Assembly: GCF_000974485.1 (NCBI RefSeq) | Contig: NZ_BBOM01000008.1 | Span: 62,001-126,000, forward strand | Length of the DNA: 64,000 nt | Source: Streptomyces sp. NBRC 109706 | Lineage (GTDB): Bacteria; Actinomycetota; Actinomycetes; Streptomycetales; Streptomycetaceae | Direction: 5' to 3' | Shown here: positions 1-10,200 of the stretch, one piece after another | Numbering within the stretch: the stretch's first letter is position 1 | Layout: every line of letters starts with the position of its first letter | Position numbers and translations under genes: made by a program | Notes under the pieces: generated by a model | Databases searched by the model: none | Seen by the model: the letters and a program-made list of their open reading frames with translations, nothing else | What the model was told of the DNA's origin: nothing

Positions 1-1
1 C

Positions 2-3000
2 ATTCCGTTGATTTCGGCGGTGACCGGGGAGCCGTTGGACACGTCCGGGATGGACGCGGCGTACTGGTATCGCAACCTTCGCCAGCCCGTCCGCTTCGCG
101 GATGCGATGAACCACGCGGTCGGTCAGGGCTTCCGTCGGATCGTCGAGGTCTCCCCGCATCCGGTGCTCACGGTGCCGGTGCAGGAGATCCTGGAGACTG
201 CGGATGTCGCCGGTGTGGTCGTGGGCACGTTGCGCCGCAACGAGGATGAGGCGGCTCGACTGATCGCGTCGGCCGGCGAGTTGTGGGTGAACGGCACCTC
301 GGTCGACTGGACCGCGTTCTACGCCGGCCGCGCCGTGCGCCGCGTCGATCTGCCGACCTATGCCTTCCAGCGCAAGCGCTACTGGCTGGAGCCGCAGCCG
401 CTCGCCGGCGACGCCGCCGGGCTCGGCCTCGGCTCCACCGAGCACCCGCTGTTGGGCGCCGCCGTGACCCTCGCCGCCGACGGCGGAGTGCTGCTGACCG
501 GCCGTCTCTCGCTGCGCAGCCACCCGTGGCTGGCCGACCACGCGGTGCGCGGCACCGTGCTGCTGCCCGGCACCGGCTTCGTCGAGCTGGCGCTGCGCGC
601 CGGCGACCAGGTCGGCTGCGGTCAGCTGCGTGAACTGACACTGCAGGCACCCCTGTTGCTGCCCGAGCAGGGCGGCGTTCAGCTTCAGGTCGTGGTGGGT
701 TCCCCGGACGAGACGGGGAGCCGTTCGGTGCGGGTGTACTCCCGCGCCGAGGACGCCGATCCCGAACTGCCCTGGACCAGCCATGGCGAGGGCGTGCTGA
801 CGAACGAGGCGCCCGTCCTGCCGGACGACGCGGATCTGGTGGTCTGGCCGCCGCAGGGCGCCGAGCCGGTCGATGTGGCCCCGTTCTACCCGGCCGCCGC
901 CGAGGTCGGCTACGAGTACGGCCCCGTGTTCCAGGGGCTGCGCGCGGTCTGGCGGCGCGGCGACGAGGTCTTCGCCGAGGTCGCGCTGCCCGAGTCCGCC
1001 CAGACCGACGCCGCGCGCTTCGGGATCCACCCGGCCCTGCTGGACGCCGCCCTGCACGCCAACGGCCTGGGCGCCTTCGGCACCACCGACGAGGGCCTGT
1101 CGCTGCCGTTCGCCTGGACGGGCGTCTCCCTGCACGCCACCGGCGCCCACGCCCTGCGGGTGCGGATCGGCCGCGCCGGCAGCGGCGGCCTGGCCGTCCT
1201 GGTCGCCGATCTGACGGGCCAACCCGTCGCCCACGCCGAGTCGTTGGTGCTGCGCCCGGTGACGGCGGGACAGCTCGCCGCCGCCGGCCAGGTGCGGGAC
1301 GGGCTCTTCCGCGTCGTCTGGACGCCCGCCGAACCGGACGCCGCCACCGCCGCCTCGGATGTGCCGCCGTTCGCCGACTGGGCCGTGCTGGACGAGGACC
1401 GGTTCGGCCTCGGCCTGGCCGCCTTCGACCCGACGGCCGACCGGGCGGGAGCCGCGCCGCCGCCGCTGGTCGTGTTCGCCCCCGCCCTCCCGACCGCGCG
1501 GGCCGACGAGTCGGCCGGCGCGGCGACCCGTTCCGTCCTGGACGTTCTCCACACCGTCCGGGAGTGGCTGGCCGACGAGGGGACAGCCAACGCGCGGCTG
1601 GCCGTGGTGACCAGGGGAGCCGTCGCCGCCGACGCCTCCCACGCCGACCCCGACCTCGCGCTGTCGGCGGTCTGGGGCCTGGTCAGGTCGGCCCAGTCGG
1701 AGAACCCCGACCGGCTGCTGCTGGTGGACCTCGACCCCGCCACCGAGGGCCCCGCCGCCGAAGACACCGAGGGCCCCGCCGCCGAAGACGCCGCCGCCGA
1801 ACTGGCGCGGGCCGTCGAGGTGGCGCTGCGGAACGCCGAAACGCAGACCGTGGTACGTGCCGGCGTGGTGCTGGTGCCCCGGATGAACCGTCTCGGCGAG
1901 GGCGGCGGGCTGGTGCCCCCGCCGGAGAGCGCGGCCTGGCGCCTCGACGCGCTGGGCGGAGGCACCCTGGAATCGCTGGCGCTGGTGCCGGCCCCCGAGG
2001 CCGAGGCGCCGCTGCCGCCGGGACAGGTGCGGGTCGCCGTGCGCGCCGCGGGACTGAACTTCCTTGACGTGCTGCTCGGCCTCGGCATGGCGCCGGCCGA
2101 TCGCGAGATGGGCATCGAGGCCGCCGGAGTGGTCGTCGAGATCGGTGAGGGAGTCACCCGACTCGCCGTCGGGGACCGGGTGATGGGCCTGGTCCCCAAG
2201 GGCTTCGGCTCCCTCGCGGTGACCGACTCCCGGGTTCTCGCCCCGGTCCCCGACGGCTGGACGTTCGAGCAGGCGGCCTCAGTGCCGGTCGCGTTCCTCA
2301 CCGCCTACTACGGGCTGGTCGACCTGGCCGGGCTGCGCGCCGGCGAGTCCGTGCTGGTGCACGCCGCCGCCGGCGGCGTGGGGATGGCCGCCGTCCAACT
2401 GGCCAGGCACCTGGGCGCCGAGGTCTTCGCCACCGCCAGCGAACCCAAGCAGTCGGCCGTCCGCGCCCTGGGCGTGCCGGCCGAACGGATCGCGTCCTCC
2501 CGCGATCTGGACTTCCGCGACACCTTCCTGGCCGCGACCGACGGCGCCGGAATGGATGTCGTACTCGACTCCCTGGCCCGGGAGTTCGTCGACGCGACCC
2601 TCGAACTCCTGCCGCGCGGCGGCCGGTTCCTCGAGATGGGCAAGACCGATATCCGCGACCCCGAGCAGGTCGCGGCCGACCACCCCCATGTCCGCTACCG
2701 CGCCTTCGACATGGGTGAGGCAGGCCCGGACCGCATCGGGGAGATCCTGGCCGAGATCGTGCGGCTCTTCGAGGCCGGCGTGCTGCGGCCGCTGCCGGTC
2801 ACCGGCTGGGACGTGCGGCGGGCGCCCGAGGCGTTCCGCTTCATGAGCCAGGCCAGGCACACGGGCAAGATCGTGCTGACCGTCCCGGCCGGCCCGGACC
2901 CGAACGGCACGGTGCTGATCACCGGCGGCACCGGCACGCTGGGCGCGATGCTGGCCCGCCATCTGGTGGCCGAGCGCGGCGTCACCTCGCTGCTGCTGAC

Positions 3001-4240
3001 CAGCCGCACCGGGTTCGACGCGCCGGGGGCCGTTGAACTCGCCGCCGAACTCATCGCGTTGGGCGCCAGGGTGGAGATCGCCGCCTGTGACGCGGCGGAA
3101 CGCGAACAGCTCGCCAAGGTCATCGACGCCATCCCGGCCGACCGTCCGCTGACCGGCGTGGTGCACGCCGCCGGCGTGCTGGACGACGGCGTTCTCGGCT
3201 CGCTCACCGAGGACCAGGTCCAACGGGTGCTGCGGCCGAAGATCGACGCCGCCGTCAACCTGCACGAGCTGACCCGCGACGCCGACCTCGCCCTGTTCGC
3301 GCTCTACTCGTCCGTGGCCGGCCTCTTCGGCGCCCCGGGACAGGGCAACTACGCGGCGGCCAACGCCTTCCTCGACGCGCTGGCCCAGCACCGGCACGCG
3401 CTGGGGCTGCCCGCCACCTCGCTGGTGTGGGGCTTCTGGGCCGACGCCAGCGGAATGACCGGCCACCTCGACGGGCGCGACCGGGCCAGGATCTCCGGCA
3501 ACGGCCTGGTGCCGCTGACCCCCGACGAGGGCCATGCGCTCTTCGACGCGGCCGTGCGCACCGACGAACCGCTGCTGGTCACCGCGCGCCTCGACCTCGG
3601 CTCGGGGGCCGCCCCCACGGACCCGGCGCTGCTGCCGCCGCTGATGCGGGCCCTGGTCCGCACCGGCCCCGCCCGGCGCACCGCCCAGTCGACGGCCGCC
3701 ACCGGCGGCGGCACGGCGCTGGCCGCCCGCCTCGCCACCCTCGGCGAGGCCGAACGGGACAAGGTCGTCCTCGACCTGATCCGCGGTCATGTCGCCACCG
3801 TGCTGGGACACACCAACGCCCAGGCGGTCGGCGCCGAACGGCCGTTCAAGGAGATGGGGTTCGACTCGCTGACCGCCGTCGAACTGCGCAACCGGCTCAA
3901 CACCGCGACCGGGCTCAGCCTCCCCGCGACGCTGATCTTCGACCATCCTTCGCCGCAGGCGCTCGCCCGGCTGATCCGCTCCGAGCTCGTGGTGACCGAC
4001 GCCGACACCACGCCGCCCCTCGTCGCCCAACTGGACCGGCTCGACGCGTCGTTGGACGCCGCCAGCCCCGACGACATCGCGCGCGACCGGATCGTCGACC
4101 GGCTGCGTGCCACCCTCGCCCGGCTCAACGACGCCTCGTCCGCGTCCACGCCGCTCCCCGACGACAACGACGACGATCTGGCGACGGCCACCGACGACGA
4201 ACTCTTCGACCTCCTCGAAGACGAACTCGGCACTCCTTGA
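2..4240 (+). CDS. Type I polyketide synthase, C-terminal part of a fully reducing module (partial at left edge)
   Basis: The gene enters from the left edge, so the start, the KS and most of the AT are missing. The 1412 visible residues hold, in order, the AT tail (1-125), DH (about 142-430), ER (660-960), KR (968-1200), ACP (1257-1330) and a C-terminal acidic helical docking tail to the stop. The DH has its catalytic His (fragment residue 180, LADHAVRG) and Asp (348, PALLDAALH). The ER has the NADPH loop HAAAGGVGMA. The KR has GGTGTLG, the LDD motif of B-type ketoreductases and a Tyr in GQGNYAAAN. The ACP has the phosphopantetheine Ser in GFDSL. The module should add one fully saturated unit. 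AT specificity cannot be read. Odd: the ER motif normally GLNFRDVL reads GLNFLDVL, and the later LGMYP-type Tyr position is Ala, so ER activity or stereocontrol may differ. Confidence 0.95.
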   Translation: MPLISAVTGEPLDTSGMDAAYWYRNLRQPVRFADAMNHAVGQGFRRIVEVSPHPVLTVPVQEILETADVAGVVVGTLRRNEDEAARLIASAGELWVNGTSVDWTAFYAGRAVRRVDLPTYAFQRKRYWLEPQPLAGDAAGLGLGSTEHPLLGAAVTLAADGGVLLTGRLSLRSHPWLADHAVRGTVLLPGTGFVELALRAGDQVGCGQLRELTLQAPLLLPEQGGVQLQVVVGSPDETGSRSVRVYSRAEDADPELPWTSHGEGVLTNEAPVLPDDADLVVWPPQGAEPVDVAPFYPAAAEVGYEYGPVFQGLRAVWRRGDEVFAEVALPESAQTDAARFGIHPALLDAALHANGLGAFGTTDEGLSLPFAWTGVSLHATGAHALRVRIGRAGSGGLAVLVADLTGQPVAHAESLVLRPVTAGQLAAAGQVRDGLFRVVWTPAEPDAATAASDVPPFADWAVLDEDRFGLGLAAFDPTADRAGAAPPPLVVFAPALPTARADESAGAATRSVLDVLHTVREWLADEGTANARLAVVTRGAVAADASHADPDLALSAVWGLVRSAQSENPDRLLLVDLDPATEGPAAEDTEGPAAEDAAAELARAVEVALRNAETQTVVRAGVVLVPRMNRLGEGGGLVPPPESAAWRLDALGGGTLESLALVPAPEAEAPLPPGQVRVAVRAAGLNFLDVLLGLGMAPADREMGIEAAGVVVEIGEGVTRLAVGDRVMGLVPKGFGSLAVTDSRVLAPVPDGWTFEQAASVPVAFLTAYYGLVDLAGLRAGESVLVHAAAGGVGMAAVQLARHLGAEVFATASEPKQSAVRALGVPAERIASSRDLDFRDTFLAATDGAGMDVVLDSLAREFVDATLELLPRGGRFLEMGKTDIRDPEQVAADHPHVRYRAFDMGEAGPDRIGEILAEIVRLFEAGVLRPLPVTGWDVRRAPEAFRFMSQARHTGKIVLTVPAGPDPNGTVLITGGTGTLGAMLARHLVAERGVTSLLLTSRTGFDAPGAVELAAELIALGARVEIAACDAAEREQLAKVIDAIPADRPLTGVVHAAGVLDDGVLGSLTEDQVQRVLRPKIDAAVNLHELTRDADLALFALYSSVAGLFGAPGQGNYAAANAFLDALAQHRHALGLPATSLVWGFWADASGMTGHLDGRDRARISGNGLVPLTPDEGHALFDAAVRTDEPLLVTARLDLGSGAAPTDPALLPPLMRALVRTGPARRTAQSTAATGGGTALAARLATLGEAERDKVVLDLIRGHVATVLGHTNAQAVGAERPFKEMGFDSLTAVELRNRLNTATGLSLPATLIFDHPSPQALARLIRSELVVTDADTTPPLVAQLDRLDASLDAASPDDIARDRIVDRLRATLARLNDASSASTPLPDDNDDDLATATDDELFDLLEDELGTP
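440..3960 (+). repeat. PKS DH-ER-KR-ACP segment, near-duplicate of about 7080-10600
   Basis: The reductive loop of the first module and that of the second are highly similar at nucleotide level. Long identical or nearly identical runs include the part of the ER encoding ERIASSRDLDFRDTFLAATD (about 2490-2550 and 9107-9167). This indicates recent module duplication or gene conversion. Confidence 0.7.
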
Positions 4241-4279
4241 TCCCCCTCTCACGACACGGCCTGAATAGGTGACCTAGGG

Positions 4280-7200
4280 ATGAACAACGAAGAGAAGCTT
4301 CGGGATTACCTCAAGCGGGCGACGGCCGACCTGCGCCAAGTCCGGCGGAGGGTCAAGGAGCTGGAGGAGCACCAGCCGATCGCCATCATCGGCATGGCCT
4401 GCCGGTTCCCCGGCGGCGTCGAGTCGCCCGAGGACCTGTGGCGGGTGGTGCGCGACGGGGTCGACACGGTCGAGAAGTTCCCCACCGACCGGGACTGGGA
4501 CCTGGACGGCCTCTACGACCCGGATCCCGACCAGCCGGGCAAGAGCTATGTGGTCGAGGGCGGGTTCCTACGGGACGCCACCTCGTTCGACCCGGCCCCG
4601 TTCGGGATAGCGCCGCGCGAGGCGCTGGCCATGGACCCGCAGCAGCGGCTGCTCCTCGAAACCTCGTGGGAGACCTTCGAACGCGCCGGCATCGCGCCCA
4701 CCGCGCTGCGCGGCAGCCAGATCGGCGTCTTCACCGGCACCCTGCCGTCCGAGTACACCAGCCGGATCGTCAAGGCGCCCGACGAGATCGAGATATTCCT
4801 CGGCACCGGCAACTCGCCCAGCGTGGTGTCCGGCCGGATCGCCTACAGCCTGGGCCTTGAGGGCCCGGCCGTCTCCGTCGACACGGCGTGCTCCTCCTCG
4901 CTGGTGGCCATGCACCTGGCCGCGCAGGCGCTGCGCGGCGGCGAGTGCTCGCTGGCGCTGGCCGGCGGTGTCACCGTGATGTCGACGCCGACCAGCTTCG
5001 TGCTGCAGAGCCGGCTCAAGGGCGCCTCGTCCGACGGGCGCTGTCGGGCGTTCTCGGCGGCGGCCGACGGCTTCGGTCCTGGCGAGGGCGTCGGCATGCT
5101 GCTCCTCGAACGGCTCTCCGACGCGCGCCGCAACGGACACCGGGTGCTGGCCGTCATCCGCGGCTCCGCCGTCAACCAGGACGGCGCATCCAACGGGCTC
5201 ACCGCGCCCAACGGTCCCTCCCAACAGCGGGTGATCCGGCAGGCGTTGGCCAACGCGGGGCTGTCGGCCGCCGAGGTTGACGTCGTCGAGGCCCATGGCA
5301 CCGGCACCACGCTCGGCGATCCGATCGAGGCCCAGGCGCTGCTCGCCACCTATGGCCAGGACCGGCCCGAGGGCCGGCCGCTGTGGCTGGGCTCCGTCAA
5401 GTCCAACATCGGCCACGCGCAGGCCGCCGCCGGAGTCGCCGGCGTCATCAAGATGGTGATGGCGCTGCGCGCCGGCACCCTGCCGCGCACCCTCCATGTC
5501 GACGAGCCCACGCCCAAGGTCGACTGGACGGCCGGCTCCGTGGAACTCCTCACCGAGGCCAGGGAGTGGCCGGCCGACGGCCACCCCCGCCGGGCCGGCG
5601 TCTCCTCGTTCGGCATCAGCGGCACCAACGCGCATCTGATCGTGGAGGAGGCACCGGCCGAGGCGGCCGTCGACGAACCCCTGGTCCCCGGCGCGGGCGA
5701 GGGGCCGCGCGCCTGGACCGCGCCCACCCTGCCCTGGCCCGTCTCGGCCAGGGGCGCCGCCGCGCTGACCGCCCAGGCGGAACGGATCGCCGACCTCGCC
5801 GAACGCGCCGACGACACCGCGCCCGCCGACATCGGCTGGAGCCTGCTCTCCGGTCGCGCCACCCTCGAACACCGGGCCGTCGTCTGGGGCCGGGACGGCG
5901 ACGAACTGACGGCGGGGCTGCGCGCCGTCGCCGGCGACAGCCCGGCGATCAACGCGACCCGCGGCGTCAGCGCCGACGACACCGATGTCGCGTTCCTCTT
6001 CCCCGGACAGGGCGGCCAGTGGATCGGCATGGGACGTGGGCTGCTCGCCTCCTCGCCGGTGTTCGCCGCGCGGCTGGGGGAGTGCGAGGCGGCGCTGGCG
6101 CCGTTGGTCGACTGGTCGTTGGCGGACGTGCTGCGGGGCGAGGACGAGGGCTGGCTGGAACGCGTCGACGTGGTGCAGCCGGTGCTGTGGGGGGTGATGG
6201 TGTCCCTGGCCGCCCTCTGGGAGTCGGTGGGCGTGTCCCCCTCGGTCGTGGTGGGCCACTCCCAGGGGGAGATCGCCGCCGCCGTGGTGGCCGGCGCGCT
6301 GACGCTGGAGGACGGCGCGCGGGTGGTGGCGCTGCGGTCGGCCGCGATCCGTGAACTCGCCGGCAGCGGCGGGATGGTGTCGCTGGCCGCCGGCCCGGAG
6401 AAGGTCACCGAACTGCTGTCCGACACGGACGGGGTGTCGATCGCGGCGTTCAACGGTCCTTCGGCGACGGTGGTGGCCGGCGATGTGGACGAGCTGGAGA
6501 CGCTGATGGCGACCGCCGAGGCCGCCGGGGTGCGGGCCCGTCGGGTTCCGGTGGACTACGCCTCGCACTCCGTCCATGTCGCGGCCATCGAGGACCGGAT
6601 CCTGACCGATCTCGCCCCGATCAGCCCACGCGCCGGAAACGTGCCGCTGGTCTCCGCCGTGACCGGGGAAACCCTCGACACCACGGGCCTTGACGCGGCC
6701 TACTGGTACCGCAACCTCCGCCAACCGGTGCGCTTCGCCGACGCGTTGACGACCGTGCTGGAGCAGGGCTACCGACGGCTGGTCGAGGTCTCCCCGCATC
6801 CGGTGCTCACCATGGGCGTCCAGGAGGTGGCCGAGGAACGCGACGCCGGGGGGCTGGTCGTCGTCGGCACGCTGCGCCGCGACGAGGACGAGACGGCCCG
6901 ACTGATCGCCTCGGCCGCCGAACTCTGGGTGGCCGGCGGCCCCGTCGACTGGGCCGCGTTCTACGCCGGCCGCGCCGTGCGCCGCGTCGACCTGCCGACC
7001 TACCCGTTCCAGCGCCAGCGCTACTGGCTGGACAGCGGCGCCGACGACGCCGATGTCAGCGGCGCCGGCCTCACCGCCGCCGGCCACCCGCTGCTGGGCG
7101 CCGCCGTCACCCTCGCCGTCGACGGCGGGGTGCTGCTGACCGGCCGTCTCTCGCTGCGCAGCCACCCCTGGCTGGCCGACCACGCCGTGCAGGGCAGCGT

Positions 7201-10200
7201 GCTGCTGCCCGGCACCGGATTTGTCGAGCTGGCGCTGCGCGCCGGCGACGAGGTCGGCTGCGGGCAGCTGCGCGAACTGACCCTGCAGGCACCGTTGTTG
7301 CTCTCCGAACACGGCGGGGTTCAGCTTCAGGTCGTGGTGGGCCTGCCGGACGAGGTCGGGCGACGCTCGGTGCGGATCCACTCCCGCGCCGAGGACGCCG
7401 ACCCCGAGCTGCCCTGGACCTGCCACGGCGAGGGCGTGCTGAGCGCCGAGACGCCCACCCCGGAGGCGGAGAGCGACCTGGCGGCCTGGCCACCGGCGGA
7501 CGCGGAGCCGGTGGATGTGACCGCGTTCTACCCGACCGCTGCCGAGGCCGGATACGAGTACGGTCCGGTGTTCCAGGGCCTGCGCGCGGTCTGGCGGCGC
7601 GGCGACGAGATCTTCGCCGAGGTCGCGCTCCCCGAGTCGGCCCAGGCGGACGCCGGCCGGTTCGGCCTCCACCCCGCGCTGCTGGACGCCGCCCTGCACG
7701 CCAACGCGGTCGCCGCCACCGAGGCCGACCGTGGCACCCTGCTGCTGCCGTTCGCCTGGAGCGGCGTCTCCCTGCACGCCGGCGGCGCCGCCGCGCTGCG
7801 GGTGCGCATCCGCTCCGCCGGGCCCGAGGAGGTCTCGCTGGTCGCGGCCGACGCCTCGGGACAGACCGTGGCCCGGGCCGAGTCCCTGGTGCTGCGCCCG
7901 GTCACCCCGGGACAGCTCGCCACCGACGACCAGGCCGGCTCCGACTCGCTGTTCCGCGTCGACTGGACGCCGCTGGCCATCGACACCGACAGCGTCCCGT
8001 TCGGCGTGTGGGCGGTCCTCGGCGATGAGGCGTTCGGCATCGGCGCCGCCGTGCACGCCGCCGGCATGGCGGTGGACGCCTACCCCGATCTGGACTCCCT
8101 GCGCGCCGTGTTGGACGCCGGCGTCCCCGCGCCCGCCGTGATGCTGCTGCCCTGCGCGCCGGGCGGCCCCGACGCCGATGCGACCCCCGACGTCGTCGTG
8201 GAGCTGCTGCGCACCGCCCAGGAGTGGCTGGCCGACGACCGGCTCACCGCGTCCCGGCTGGTCGTGGTGACCCAGGGCGCGGTGGCCACCGGCCAGGGAC
8301 AGGACGTCACCGATCTGCGCAACGCCCCGGTCTGGGGGCTGCTGCGCACCGCGCAGGCCGAACACCCCGAGCGTTTCGTCCTGGTGGACGTCGACCAGGA
8401 CGCCGGCGCCCAACAGGAGCTGGTCGCCGCCGTGCTCGCCGCCATGGCCGGCGCCGAGCCGCAGGTCGCGCTGCGCGCCGAACAGGCCCTGGTGCCCCGG
8501 CTGGTACGGGCGTCCGGCGGTGGTGGCCTGGTGCCGCCGGTCGGCGTCGCCGAATGGGGGCTGCGCGGCACCGGCTCCGGCACCCTGGAGGATCTGGCGC
8601 TGGTCGCGACCCCGGAGGCCGCCGAGCCGCTGGGACCCGACGAGGTGCGGGTCGCGGTGCGCGCCGCCGGCCTCAACTTCCGCGATGTGCTGCTGGGCCT
8701 GGGCATGTACCCGGAGGAGGCACCGCTCGGCAGCGAGGCCGCCGGCGTGGTGGTCGAGATCGGCGCCGAGGTGACCCGACTCGCCGTCGGCGACCGGGTG
8801 ATGGGCCTGATTCCGCGGAGCTTCGGCCCGCTGGCCAGCACCCCGGCCCTCGCCGTGGTCCGCATCCCCGACGGCTGGACGTTCGAGCAGGCCGCCGCCG
8901 TGCCGGTCGCGTTCCTCACCGCCTACTACGGGCTGGTCGACCTGGCCGATCTGCGGCCGGGCGAGTCGGTGCTGATCCACGCCGCCGCCGGCGGGGTGGG
9001 GATGGCCGCCGTCCAGCTGGCCCAGCACCTGGGCGCGACGGTCTACGCCACCGCCAGCGAACCCAAGCAGCGGGCCGTCGCCGAGCTGGGCGTGGCGCCG
9101 GAACGGATCGCGTCCTCCCGCGATCTGGACTTCCGCGACACCTTCCTGGCCGCGACCGACGGCGCGGGCGTGGATGTCGTCCTCGACTCGCTGGCCCGCG
9201 AGTTCGTCGACGCCTCCCTCGAACTCCTGCCGCGCGGCGGGCGGTTCACCTCCATGGGCAAGACGGACATCCGCGATCCCGAACAGGTCGCCGCCGACCA
9301 CCCCGGCGTCGTCTACCGCGCCTACGACCTCGGGGAGGCCGGTGAACAGCGGGTCTTCGAGATCCTCACCGAGATCGTGCGGCTCTTCGAGGCCGGCGTG
9401 CTGCGGCCGCTGCCGCTCACCACCTGGGATGTGCGCCGCGCCCCCGAGGCGTTCCGCTTCATGAGCCAGGCCAGGCACACGGGCAAGATCGTGCTCACCG
9501 TGCCGGCCGCGCTCAGGCCCGATGGCACCGTGCTGATCACCGGCGGCACCGGGACCCTGGGCGCGCTGCTGGCCCGCCATCTGGTCGCCGCCCACGGCGT
9601 GACCTCCCTGGTGCTGACCAGCCGCACCGGTCTCGCCGCCCCCGGCGCGACCGAACTCGCGGCGGAACTCACCGAGTTGGGCGCGCGGGTGCAGATCGTC
9701 GCCTGTGACACGGCGGAACGTGACCAGATCGCGACCGTACTGGCCGGCATCCCCGCCGCGCACCCGCTGACCGGCGTCGTGCACGCCGCCGGCGTGCTGG
9801 ACGACGGCGTGCTCGACTCGCTCACCGAGGAACAGGTGCGCCGGGTGTGGCGGCCCAAGGTGGACGCGGCCGTCAACCTGCACGAGCTGACCCGCGACGC
9901 GGATCTGGCCATGTTCGCGCTCTACTCCTCGGCCTCCGGCGTCTTCGGCTCCCCCGGCCAGGCCAACTACGCGGCCACCAACGTCTATCTGGACGCCCTG
10001 GCCCACCACCGGCGCGCCCGGGGGCTGCCCGCCACCTCCCTGGTGTGGGGCTTCTGGGCGGACGCCAGCGGAATGACCGGCCACCTCGGCGGCCGCGACC
10101 GGGCCAGGATCTCGGGCAACGGCCTGGTGCCGCTGACCGCGCAGGAGGGCAACGCGCTCTTCGACGCCGCCGTCCGCACCGACGAGCCGCTGCTGGTCGC

